From positions 1 through 30,408 of the forward strand of contig JAFYFR010000011.1 of assembly GCA_017543645.1 (NCBI GenBank): 30,408 nt of DNA, read 5' to 3'. Positions 14,846-23,257 of the stretch are shown one piece after another; the first letter of the stretch is position 1, and each line of letters opens with the position of its first letter. The notes beneath the pieces are model-generated. The model searched no databases and was not told the origin of the DNA. It was given only the letters and a program-made list of their open reading frames with translations. Made by a program: the position numbers and the translations under genes. This DNA is from Bacteroidales bacterium (GTDB lineage: Bacteria; Bacteroidota; Bacteroidia; Bacteroidales; UBA3824).

Positions 14846-16834
14846 TCAAAGTTTCTCGGCGGAGACCACCACGTCGCCGTCCTGTATGCTGTGCAGGTTG
14901 TCGATGCCCTCGAGCACTGTGGCAAACACGCTGCTGCGGTAGCTGAAGCTGATGTCTGGGGCGAGGGTAACGAACCACCTGTTGGCGTACACGTTGGCGG
15001 AGGTGCTGCCGGTAAGGGCGGCGCATCCCTCGGTAACGGGGCCGAAATAGGGCTCGCAGGGTATCACCACCTCCTTGGTCTGCTCAAACTCCGAGAAGCT
15101 TCCGTTGTCGGCCACGGCGGTGGTGGAGGCGAAGTAGAGGGTGGAGTTGTTGAAATAGCCGCTCTCCACGAGCCTCAGGAAATACTGCACCGCCACGGGT
15201 GCCTGGTTTACCTTGAGCTGGAGTACGATGTCGCCCTTCGAGGTCTTAAGCCTTACCCTCTGGTCGGGACGTATAGCGGCTATGTAGTCCCAGTCGGGCA
15301 TCACCGACGCCGACGGCCTGGGGTCGTACTCGATGTCCTGCCCGTTGATTACCTTTATAGCCTCGGAGAGCTGGCGGTATGCCTTCTCGTCCTCGGGCAG
15401 CTGGCATTTCTGCAGTGCCTGGTTGAGGTAGTATGTGTTGCCTATGTAGAGCGAGAGCTTGTCGAAATTGTCGGCGATAGTCTTGGCGGCGAGGGCGGCT
15501 ATCTCGGGCGAGCCCCTCAGCACAGCCTTGCGGAATATCTCGTAGAACTCCTTGTATAGCGGGGCGTTGCCCTCGCGCACGCTGGCGCGGCTCGCGGCGT
15601 CGAATCCGGGCTGGTAGAACATCCGTATGAGCGCCTGCAGACCCGCCATGCGCGTTATCTTGTTTTCCGAAAAGAATATCTGGTACTCCACAAACCTGTA
15701 GTTCTGTATGCTTGAGCCCAGGGCAAGGGTTAGCACCTCCACTTCGCCCATGTTGGTGGTAACGCCTATGCCCTGCGCTATGGCCTCCGCCAGCGACTTC
15801 TTGTCAGAGGAGAACTTCAGCACAGCGCCCCTCATCAGCGCGCGCGACTTCCAGCACTGTATGTTGTCGGCCATGCTGCGGTAGAGCATCGTGTCTGACT
15901 TAACGCCCTTGTTGAGTATAAACTCGGCGGCTTTGGAGGCTATGCGGTCGTCGCTGTTGTAGGCGAGCTCCACCATCTCGTCCTTAAAGTCGCTGTAGCG
16001 GAAGCTCTGGCACGACTCTATGGCCGAAATCCTCACGCGGTAGTCGCAGGTGTCCTGCGTGATGATGCGCTGGAGGAAATACTGAGCGTCGGATCCGCCG
16101 CAGTTTCTGAGTGCCTTTGCCACGTTCATCTGCAGCGACACCAGGCGTGCGTTCTTGTAGGCTCCTATAAGGAGGCTGGTGTAGGGGGTCAGGTCGCCGC
16201 TGTATCCGGCGAAAAACTGGGAAGCCACGCTGCGGACGTGCTCGTCGGCCTTCTTGTCGGCGAGAATCTCGGCGGCCTTGGCCACCGCCTGGGGCTTCTG
16301 TATTCCCCTGAGCAGGAACATACAAAGTGCCTCCGCCTGTGCCGAAGCCATCTGCGGCTGCGAGGGAAGGTAGTTTTTTGAACAGACGAAGTTGAGCTCG
16401 TCGTCGCCTCCGCACCGTCCGAGGGCTACGAGGGCGGCCTGGCGCACCTCGTCGGCCTTGTCGCCCGAGATGGTCTGCACGAGGCTCCTTGCCGCCGCGC
16501 TGTGGCCTATCTGCCCAAGTGCGCAGACGGCCGCCAGACGCACTCCGGTGTCTTCGTCGCCGAGCAGCGACACCACGCCCATCATATTGAGGCTGTCGCG
16601 CATGGCTCCTATGGTGTAGGCTGCCGCCTTACGGTACTCGGGCAGCTCGGAGCTGATGTACTTGACCAGATCCGACGAGTTGCCCGTAAAACGGCAGTTG
16701 TATATTCTCTGCAGCGTCGCGTCTCTGTATATGTTCGCCTTGTCGGAGTTGTATTCTGCTCCCGATCCTCCGCCTGTGTCGCACGACATCAGGCAGAGCG
16801 GCAAGGCTATAAGACAGAATATCAGCGTTCTCAT
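14846..16834 (-). CDS. HEAT-repeat lipoprotein with C-terminal degenerate cyclophilin domain, 662 aa
   Basis: The start at 16834 gives a clean lipoprotein signal, MRTLIFCLIALPLCLMSC, with Cys18 lipidated. An in-frame ATG at 16870 would bury this signal and is rejected. Residues from about 35 to 500 form HEAT/armadillo-like helical pairs (AAAYTIGAMRDS, AAVCALGQIGHSAAARSL, AALVALGRCGG). Residues from about 525 to the end match cyclophilin-type peptidyl-prolyl isomerases (LKTSKGDIVLQL, APVAVQYFLRLVESGYFNN, then VFATVLEGIDNLHSI). The usual FHRV and QGGD segment, which holds the catalytic Arg, is absent. The domain is therefore probably a binding module and not an isomerase. The role is inferred to be envelope protein folding or scaffolding. 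It is likely transcribed from the -7 element at 16913-16920. Confidence 0.88.
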   Translation of the reverse strand: MRTLIFCLIALPLCLMSCDTGGGSGAEYNSDKANIYRDATLQRIYNCRFTGNSSDLVKYISSELPEYRKAAAYTIGAMRDSLNMMGVVSLLGDEDTGVRLAAVCALGQIGHSAAARSLVQTISGDKADEVRQAALVALGRCGGDDELNFVCSKNYLPSQPQMASAQAEALCMFLLRGIQKPQAVAKAAEILADKKADEHVRSVASQFFAGYSGDLTPYTSLLIGAYKNARLVSLQMNVAKALRNCGGSDAQYFLQRIITQDTCDYRVRISAIESCQSFRYSDFKDEMVELAYNSDDRIASKAAEFILNKGVKSDTMLYRSMADNIQCWKSRALMRGAVLKFSSDKKSLAEAIAQGIGVTTNMGEVEVLTLALGSSIQNYRFVEYQIFFSENKITRMAGLQALIRMFYQPGFDAASRASVREGNAPLYKEFYEIFRKAVLRGSPEIAALAAKTIADNFDKLSLYIGNTYYLNQALQKCQLPEDEKAYRQLSEAIKVINGQDIEYDPRPSASVMPDWDYIAAIRPDQRVRLKTSKGDIVLQLKVNQAPVAVQYFLRLVESGYFNNSTLYFASTTAVADNGSFSEFEQTKEVVIPCEPYFGPVTEGCAALTGSTSANVYANRWFVTLAPDISFSYRSSVFATVLEGIDNLHSIQDGDVVVSAEKL

Positions 16835-16912
16835 GATCTTCGAGTATATATCTACGTGTTTCAGTTTCAATCTAATTAAAATAGTTTTTTATCAAACTTA
16901 CAATAAACGTTC

Positions 16913-16920
16913 CAAAGATA
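16913..16920 (-). promoter_or_regulatory. Probable -7 element (TATCTTTG) of the HEAT lipoprotein gene
   Basis: On the minus strand TATCTTTG matches TAnnTTTG exactly and lies 78 bases before the ATG at 16834. No TTTG is found at -33. It sits downstream of the hairpin 16965-16990, consistent with a separate transcript from lysS. Confidence 0.4.
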
Positions 16921-16957
16921 CGCACGGCAGACATTATTTTGCCCGCCCGCGCCCATG

Positions 16958-16990
16958 AACAAAAGAGAGGAGCGGCTGCCCGCTCCTCTC
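16958..16990 (-). terminator. Probable intrinsic terminator after lysS
   Basis: An 11-base-pair perfect stem (GAGAGGAGCGG at 16965-16975 with 16980-16990, four-base loop) is followed on the minus strand by TTTTGTT. It lies about 170 bases after the lysS stop, a long but plausible trailer. On the plus strand no T-tract follows, so it acts in the lysS direction only. Confidence 0.5.
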
Positions 16991-17162
16991 CCTCAAAAAA
17001 AGATAAACTCTTAATTACAAAAATTACTAAAATAAATTAATAAAAAAAACTAAAAGTAAAAATGCATGATTATTAAATGATAAATCGAACAAAAATGAAA
17101 AGTGAATAAATAAATAATATCAAATATACATAACACAATATGAAACAAAAAAACTTTCGATA

Positions 17163-18905
17163 CTATTGCTGTCCGGCGGCGCGTTCCACCCAGGCCTTCA
17201 CATCGTCCTGCGAGGGAGGCGTTAGGTTGAGCCTGCCTTTCTTGTTGAGGCCGCAGAGGTCGTTAAACAGCTTGCCGGGCTTGGCTTCCGCGAGGCTTTC
17301 GACCTTGAGGAATCCGAGCTTCTGAATGAGCGACACCCACTCTTCGGGTATTCCGATGGCGGTGTACGCGCCGGCAGGGTCGTACTCGAATTTCTTTTCG
17401 GGCTTCATCTGCGGGAAGAACAGCACGTCTTGAATAGATTCCGAGTTGGTCATAATCATGGTAAGGCGGTCGATACCGATGCCTATGCCCGCCGTGGGCG
17501 GCATACCGTGGTCGATGGCTGTGAGGAAGTCCTCATCGAGCACCATTGCCTCCTCGTCGCCGCGCTTGGCGAGCAGGAGCTGGTCTTCGAAACGCTGACG
17601 CTGGTCGATGGGGTCGTTAAGCTCGGAGTACGCGTTGCAGAGCTCCTTTCCGTTGCATATAGCCTCGAAACGCTCCACGAGACCCTCCTTCGAGCGGTGC
17701 TTCTTGGTAAGGGGCGACATCTCCACGGGATAGTCGGTGATGAATGTGGGCTGGATAATCTTGGACTCGCAGGTCTCGCCGAAAATCTCGTCCACGAGCT
17801 TGCCCTTGCCCATAGAGGAGTCTACCTCCACGCCAAACTTTCTGGCCGTTTCGGCAAGCTGAGCCTCGTCCATGTTAGAAATGTCTACGCCGGTGAAGTG
17901 CTCGATGGCCTCGAACATGGTGTAACGTTTCCACGGACGCTTGAAGTCTATGATATTTTCGCCTACTTTTACTTTGGTGTCGCCGTTAAGGGCAATGGCA
18001 ACTTTTTCTACCATCTCTTCCACGGTGTCCATCATCCAGAAATAATCCTTGTAGGCTACATAAAGCTCTATCTGTGTGAACTCGGGATTGTGGAAACGGT
18101 CCATGCCCTCGTTGCGGAAGTCCTTTGAGAACTCGTAAACGCCGTCGAAGCCTCCCACAATCAGGCGTTTGAGGTAAAGTTCGTCGGCGATGCGGAGGTA
18201 GAGCGTCTGGTCGAGAGCGTTGTGGTGTGTCTTGAAGGGGCGCGCCGAGGCTCCGCCGTAGATAGGCTGGAGAATAGGAGTTTCCACCTCGAGGCATCCT
18301 ATATTGTCCAAGTACTGGCGCATTGTGTTCATGAGCTTAGTGCGCTTTACAAACACATCCTTGACCTGCGGGTTAACGATAAGGTCGACATAGCGTTTGC
18401 GGTAACGCTGCTCTGGGTCGGTGAATGCGTCGAACACCTTTCCGTCTTTCTCCTTGACAATAGGCAGGGGCTTGAGCGACTTGCACAATACCGTCAGCTC
18501 CTGCACCTTGAGCGAGAGCTCGCCCATCTTGGTGCGGAACGCCACACCTTTTACGCCGATAATGTCGCCGATGTCGAGCAGTTTCTTAAACACGTCGTTG
18601 TACATCATCTTGTCGTCGCCGGGGCAGATTACGTCGCGGTTGAGGTAAAGCTGCAGGCGTCCTTTTGAGTCCTGAATCTCGGCAAACGACGCGCTGCCCA
18701 TTATCCTGCGGCTCATAAGGCGGCCGGCAAGGCAGAGGATATTGTCGTTGTCGTACTCCTCAACTTGGAGGTGAGCGTATTTTTCTTTAAACTCGTCGGT
18801 ATGAATATTAACGTCATATTTTTCTGCCGGATAGGGTTCGATACCCAAGTCGCGCAGCTTCTGGAGCGACTGACGGCGGACTAACTCTTGCTCTGAAAGT
18901 TCCAT
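17163..18905 (-). CDS. lysS: Lysine--tRNA ligase, class II, 580 aa
   Basis: The enzyme charges tRNA-Lys with lysine using ATP. An N-terminal OB-fold anticodon-binding domain lies at about residues 55-150 ([23 protein letters not shown]). The class II catalytic domain follows: GGASARPF (lysine site region), motif 2 at about 263-280 ([15 protein letters not shown]), and motif 3 at about 473-485 ([13 protein letters not shown]). After the usual bacterial end, near [10 protein letters not shown] (about 505), there is an extra C-terminal tail of some 75 residues ending [14 protein letters not shown]. Bacteroidetes LysRS proteins commonly carry such a tail. All catalytic motifs are intact. The gene is divergent from gmk, with 150 bases between them; no clear consensus promoter was found for lysS. 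Confidence 0.97.
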   Translation of the reverse strand: MELSEQELVRRQSLQKLRDLGIEPYPAEKYDVNIHTDEFKEKYAHLQVEEYDNDNILCLAGRLMSRRIMGSASFAEIQDSKGRLQLYLNRDVICPGDDKMMYNDVFKKLLDIGDIIGVKGVAFRTKMGELSLKVQELTVLCKSLKPLPIVKEKDGKVFDAFTDPEQRYRKRYVDLIVNPQVKDVFVKRTKLMNTMRQYLDNIGCLEVETPILQPIYGGASARPFKTHHNALDQTLYLRIADELYLKRLIVGGFDGVYEFSKDFRNEGMDRFHNPEFTQIELYVAYKDYFWMMDTVEEMVEKVAIALNGDTKVKVGENIIDFKRPWKRYTMFEAIEHFTGVDISNMDEAQLAETARKFGVEVDSSMGKGKLVDEIFGETCESKIIQPTFITDYPVEMSPLTKKHRSKEGLVERFEAICNGKELCNAYSELNDPIDQRQRFEDQLLLAKRGDEEAMVLDEDFLTAIDHGMPPTAGIGIGIDRLTMIMTNSESIQDVLFFPQMKPEKKFEYDPAGAYTAIGIPEEWVSLIQKLGFLKVESLAEAKPGKLFNDLCGLNKKGRLNLTPPSQDDVKAWVERAAGQQ

Positions 18906-19055
18906 TTTATCTTATAAGTTTATAAATCAGTATTATATCACAAGAGAAACCTCTCTGATAATTTTTGGCTAAATTATAAAAAAAAAATAAAAAAACTAAA
19001 AATAATTCGTTATGTTGCATAACTTTTGCATCTTTGCATAAAAAAACCATCGAGT

Positions 19056-19622
19056 ATGAACAAGATAATAATAGTGTCCGCCCCCTCAGGCACGGGCAAA
19101 ACCACATTGATAAACAGGCTGATGCAATATTCTGACCTGAAGCTTGAGTTTTCGATTTCGGCCACCACGCGCACACCTCGCCAGGGCGAGACCGACGGAG
19201 TGGAATATTACTTTCTCCCAGTAGATGATTTCAAACGCCGCATTTCGCAAAACGAGTTCATAGAGTGGCAGGAAGTCTACGCCGGACGCTTCTACGGCAC
19301 GCTCAACAGCGAAATCGACCGCATCTTCAACAAGGGTAACAACATCATATTCGACGTTGACGTGGAAGGAGGCATCAACCTCAAAAAGATATTCAACAAC
19401 AAGGCCCTCTCGATATTCATCCAGCCGCCCTCGGTGGGCGAGCTGCGCCGCCGCCTCGAAAACCGCGCCACCGACTCGCCAGAAGAAATCGACCGCCGCG
19501 TGAGCAAGGCGGAGCAGGAGCTGAGCCGCGCATACCTGTTCGACACCGTTGTTACCAACGACACTATCGACCGCGCGGAGCAGGAGCTCAGGACCAAAGT
19601 AACCGATTTTCTCAACCGCTGA
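19056..19622 (+). CDS. gmk: Guanylate kinase, 188 aa
   Basis: The enzyme phosphorylates GMP to GDP with ATP in purine nucleotide metabolism. The start at 19056 (MNKIIIVSAPSGTGKTTL) is preferred over an ATG at 19026, because it places the P-loop (residues 8-16) at the usual distance from the N-terminus and follows a CATCTTTG box (19029-19036) that may be part of the promoter. GMP-binding features are present: SATTRTPRQGETDGVEYYF, FIEWQEVYAGRFYGT, then IIFDVDVEGG. Length is typical. It is the first gene of a tight plus-strand run, with 19 bases to the histidine kinase. No functional link to that kinase is known; they may simply share a promoter. Confidence 0.96.
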   Translation: MNKIIIVSAPSGTGKTTLINRLMQYSDLKLEFSISATTRTPRQGETDGVEYYFLPVDDFKRRISQNEFIEWQEVYAGRFYGTLNSEIDRIFNKGNNIIFDVDVEGGINLKKIFNNKALSIFIQPPSVGELRRRLENRATDSPEEIDRRVSKAEQELSRAYLFDTVVTNDTIDRAEQELRTKVTDFLNR

Positions 19623-19641
19623 AAAAAACAGGACGCATACA

Positions 19642-21558
19642 ATGACAAACACCTTAATAATATCCAACGACAGCCCGACATCGCGGCAGCTCGGAGGCAT
19701 GATTAGCGGCATAGCCGACGTAAGCTACTGCACCGTGGAGGAATCAGCCAAGGCGATACCGTCAGGCAGTTACGATATTGTGATATTGGACATCCCGCTT
19801 TCGGAAAACACCGACCTCGTGCTGCAGCTGGTAGTGCTGGCCAAGGCCAAGTCGTCGGTGATAGTAACCGCCCGTGTAGACGAGGCCGACCTCGTTGACC
19901 GCTGCTTCGACAACGGCGCCGCCGACGTGATAATAAAGCCGCTGCACCAAGGACTCGCACGGCTGAGGGTGGCGGGCGTAGCCAAGAAGCGCATAGCCGC
20001 GCTTCAGGACACCGCGCAGGAGGTGAAGGCCGAGCGCAACAAATACCGCGCCCTGTTCGAGAACATGAACTCGGGGTTCACGCTCTTCAGGGTGGAGGGC
20101 GACGACATCTTTATCGAAAACGCCAACAGCAAGATGCTCGAGTCGATGCCCCTGCCCAAGGACAAGATCATAGGATGCAACATACGCACGTTGATGCCTA
20201 AGTTCTACGCGCTCTTTGCCGACGTGATAAAACAGGTGGGCAGCACGGGCGAGTCGGCGAGGTTCGACAAATACTTCGAGCTCATCAACCGCTACATGAG
20301 CTTCAACATCTACCGCGCCTGCGCCGGACACGTGGCGATGCTGGGGCAGGACATCACCGAGAAACGCCTCGCCGAGAAACGCACCGTGGAGCTGTCGCGC
20401 GAGGTGAACAAGCAGTTCAAAGCCCTCGACAACAAGGCCTACGAGCTTGCCGAAGCCAAAAAGCAGCTCGAGCTGTTTCTCGAAGGCAGCAACGACGGCG
20501 CCTGGGACTACGACATGAAAAGCCAAAAGCTCTCGGTAAACTACCAGTATCGGCACCAGCTCGGCTACGACGACGACAAGGACGCATTTAACACCGCCGA
20601 CGACTTTTTTAACATAATAGCCGACGATGCCAACAAGGCGAAGTTCCACAAGTTCTTCCAGAAGGTTATCGACGGCTCGATAGACCTTATCAACGAAGAA
20701 CTACAGGTAAAATGCAAGGACGGCTCGCTCAAGTGCATAATAGTAAAGTGCGTAGTAAAGCGCGACGAGGAAGGTAATCCAGTGCGCGTGGCAGGCGTAA
20801 ACACCGACATCAGCGAGCGCAAGGCCTACGAAGAAGCCCTCAGCCGCAAGAGCGAGGAGCTGCAGAAGGCCAACGACACCAAAAACATGTTCATCTCCAT
20901 CATAGCGCACGACCTTCGCAATCCGTTCAACGCCATCATAGGCCTTACCGACATACTCCGCAAACGGGAGCCGATAATCCACGACGAGCGCGCCAACGAG
21001 ATTACCAACGTGATATTACAGTCTGCCAAAACCACTTACGAGATGCTCAACAACCTGCTGCTGTGGTGCCGCTCGCAGCAGAACACCATCACGTTTGCCC
21101 CCGAGGTGCTCAACCTCCACACCGCTATCGACGAAGCCCTCCGCGAGGTAAAGGGACAGGCGCAAAACAAGCACATTACGCTTATCAACCTTACCGACAA
21201 CGGCGATACCGTATTGGCCGATGCGCAAATGTTCCAGACCATAATACGCAATATAACGGTTAACTCGGTGAAGTATACCAACGACGGCGGACTTATTACC
21301 GTATCGGCAGAACGCACCCCCGAGGGCAACGACATCATAATAGAAGACAACGGCGTGGGAATGTCGAAAGAGACCGCCGACAGCCTTATGGTGGAGACAC
21401 GCCACCAGTCGACACTCGGCACCAAGGGCGAGCAGGGCTCGGGCATGGGTCTGCTAATATGCAAAGAGTTTATCGGCAGGCACAACGGCACAATGAGAGT
21501 AGAATCGGAAATAGGAAAGGGAAGCAGGTTTATAATCTCGTTTCCCCGCGAAGAATAA
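19642..21558 (+). CDS. Receiver-PAS-PAS-histidine kinase, soluble hybrid sensor, 638 aa
   Basis: No signal peptide or membrane helix is seen, so the sensor appears cytoplasmic. Residues 1-110 form a receiver-like domain: Asp50 in VILDIPL as the likely phospho-acceptor, Thr76, and Lys99 in IIKPL. The first acidic pocket is only N9-D10. Two PAS regions follow (about 130-245 and 275-395), linked by a coiled coil and ending in DITEKR and DISERK. The HisKA box has His423 (IIAHDLRNPFNAIIG). The ATPase domain shows an N-box (NITVNSVKY), DNGVGM and GEQGSGMGL. It is a complete kinase with its receiver at the N-terminus, an arrangement suited to input from another kinase. No separate output regulator is encoded nearby. 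It lies 15 bases before the esterase-like gene, so the two are probably co-transcribed. Confidence 0.93.
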   Translation: MTNTLIISNDSPTSRQLGGMISGIADVSYCTVEESAKAIPSGSYDIVILDIPLSENTDLVLQLVVLAKAKSSVIVTARVDEADLVDRCFDNGAADVIIKPLHQGLARLRVAGVAKKRIAALQDTAQEVKAERNKYRALFENMNSGFTLFRVEGDDIFIENANSKMLESMPLPKDKIIGCNIRTLMPKFYALFADVIKQVGSTGESARFDKYFELINRYMSFNIYRACAGHVAMLGQDITEKRLAEKRTVELSREVNKQFKALDNKAYELAEAKKQLELFLEGSNDGAWDYDMKSQKLSVNYQYRHQLGYDDDKDAFNTADDFFNIIADDANKAKFHKFFQKVIDGSIDLINEELQVKCKDGSLKCIIVKCVVKRDEEGNPVRVAGVNTDISERKAYEEALSRKSEELQKANDTKNMFISIIAHDLRNPFNAIIGLTDILRKREPIIHDERANEITNVILQSAKTTYEMLNNLLLWCRSQQNTITFAPEVLNLHTAIDEALREVKGQAQNKHITLINLTDNGDTVLADAQMFQTIIRNITVNSVKYTNDGGLITVSAERTPEGNDIIIEDNGVGMSKETADSLMVETRHQSTLGTKGEQGSGMGLLICKEFIGRHNGTMRVESEIGKGSRFIISFPREE

Positions 21559-21573
21559 CCGGACGAAACAAAC

Positions 21574-23250
21574 ATGAGACACACATTATCAAAAAAAGTT
21601 TTTTACCTTTTATTACTACTATCACTGACAGCCGGAGGCGCGGAGGCGCAGAACTTTTTCCCGGTCAGGTGGCAGATCAAGTCGTCGGAAAAGCCCGTTG
21701 AAGCCGACAGCATAGATTTCAACCGCTCGTGGCAGAGCCAGGGGCTTTGCGAGCTTACAGGCAGTGCCGAGTTCGCCACGAGGTTCAACGTTACCAAGAA
21801 ACAGCAGAAACTGATAGCAGGCAAAGACCTGACACTCACGCTCAGCATGCAGTGCCGCGTAGACTCGCTGCTTGTAAACGGGCACAAGGTGGCCGAAGGC
21901 GTAGGCAACGCAGGCGGCAAACGCCTGATAGACATTCCGTCGTGGACAATAGCGGCGGGCGAGAACCATGCCGCGATATACGCGAGCCAGTTTTCGCGCA
22001 CAGGCGGCGACGGCAACAGCGTATGCCAGTTAGAAGGCTCGGTATCCGCGTCGGAAACCGAAATCATAATCCAGCCGTCCGACCATCAGTTCGCAGGCAC
22101 GGTGCCGGAGTTCGACGTAAGATGGAGCTCGCCGGTCAAGCAGAGCTTGGAGATAGCCGTTTTTGACGAGTTTAACCAGAAAGTGTTTTACCGCCACATA
22201 AAAATCAAAAAGCCGGGCGAAAGCACCGAGCACATACGCCTTGACGGCATCGCGCCGGGATTCTACCAGTGCTGCGCGTACCTTTCGGGTGCCGACGAGG
22301 ACGGATCCACACAGTGGATAGCCTACAATCCCGACAAGGTATCGTGCCGCGGAACGGTGAACCAAGGCTACCACGAGTACTGGCAGAAAGCCGTAGAGGA
22401 GCTCGACCTCGTATCCCCTGACTATTCGATGCGCAGGATCGACAGCCTGTGCCGCGGCGGAAAAGACGGCTACGTAGTGGAGTTCCAGTCGATAGGCGAC
22501 GTCACAATCCGCGCCTACCTGTTTCTTCCGCGCAACCGCAAGGAGAATCCCGTAATACTGCACCTTCCCAACCACAACCAGGACTTTGGCGACGTGGCCA
22601 AATACGCGTTCCGCTATCCCGATATAGCCGAGATGTTTCTCTGCGTAAGGGGACACGGGATAAGCCGCGACTATTTTGACCCGTCGGAAGACGGCGGGCC
22701 CGGCATCTGGGGCTACGAGATATTCGACATGGATAAAAACTCGTACCGCGGGATATACATGGACTGCCTCCGCGCCGTGGACTTTATAACGCAGGACTAC
22801 CATTTCGACAACAGCCGCATAGCGGTTACGGGCAGCGGACAGGGCGGAGGCCTTGCGTTGGCGACGGCAGCGTTGTGCAAGGGCAGGATAGCCGCCATGG
22901 CGTATTTCAACCCTTTCTTGTGCGACATCGAGCATTTCTTAAAGACGCGTCCCATATACCGGATGAAAATCGACAGCTACCTTGAGTATTACAACAACAC
23001 TCACACTTTCGACGATGTGCTCAGAGTGCAGCACATGACCGATGTCTTAGACATGGCGCGCGACATCGACTGCCGAACGCTCTTTGTAAGCACGCTGTTC
23101 GACGACGACTGTCCGCCCCATGCCGGATTTGCCGCCTACTCGCTTATCAGCGCGCCCAAGGAGTACGTTATACATCTCAACCGCAGCAGCCTGAACGCGA
23201 CCTACAGCGACGAGATGATCAGATACCTGGCCGACATACTGACGAAGTAG
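21574..23250 (+). CDS. Secreted acetyl-xylan-esterase-fold (AXE1) protein with altered catalytic triad, 558 aa
   Basis: A signal peptide (KKVFYLLLLLSLTAGGAEAQ) leads into about 230 residues of beta-rich sequence without clear family, then an AXE1/cephalosporin-C deacetylase type alpha/beta hydrolase (about 290-558). Family landmarks are RGHGISRDYF, YRGIYMDCLRAVDF, NPFLCDI and DDDCPPHAGFAAYSLI. The nucleophile elbow, normally GGSQGG, reads GSGQGG (residues 420-425), placing Gly422 where Ser188 sits in the Thermotoga enzyme. The acid Asp510 is kept, but the His position (303 in Thermotoga) aligns with Ser539. The triad therefore appears broken, and a binding or structural role is more likely than deacetylation. 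It follows the histidine kinase by 15 bases and meets the M16-like gene tail to tail, 7 bases apart. Confidence 0.87.
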   Translation: MRHTLSKKVFYLLLLLSLTAGGAEAQNFFPVRWQIKSSEKPVEADSIDFNRSWQSQGLCELTGSAEFATRFNVTKKQQKLIAGKDLTLTLSMQCRVDSLLVNGHKVAEGVGNAGGKRLIDIPSWTIAAGENHAAIYASQFSRTGGDGNSVCQLEGSVSASETEIIIQPSDHQFAGTVPEFDVRWSSPVKQSLEIAVFDEFNQKVFYRHIKIKKPGESTEHIRLDGIAPGFYQCCAYLSGADEDGSTQWIAYNPDKVSCRGTVNQGYHEYWQKAVEELDLVSPDYSMRRIDSLCRGGKDGYVVEFQSIGDVTIRAYLFLPRNRKENPVILHLPNHNQDFGDVAKYAFRYPDIAEMFLCVRGHGISRDYFDPSEDGGPGIWGYEIFDMDKNSYRGIYMDCLRAVDFITQDYHFDNSRIAVTGSGQGGGLALATAALCKGRIAAMAYFNPFLCDIEHFLKTRPIYRMKIDSYLEYYNNTHTFDDVLRVQHMTDVLDMARDIDCRTLFVSTLFDDDCPPHAGFAAYSLISAPKEYVIHLNRSSLNATYSDEMIRYLADILTK

Positions 23251-23257
23251 CAGGGCT

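Larger units (their letters stand above)
16835..17162. other. Intergenic region between lysS and the HEAT lipoprotein
   Basis: This 328-base gap on the minus-strand path holds, from right to left: about 170 bases of very AT-rich sequence with no visible gene, a strong hairpin (16965-16990), and a -7 promoter element (16913-16920) for the HEAT gene. No tRNA, small ORF with a credible start, or riboswitch was recognised. Confidence 0.6.

Noticed and set aside
22030..22935. Long antisense frames opposite the esterase-like gene (also 19762-20649 opposite the kinase and 17430-18128 opposite lysS)
   Set aside because: They mirror well-supported genes and arise from codon bias; no protein family is recognisable in them.
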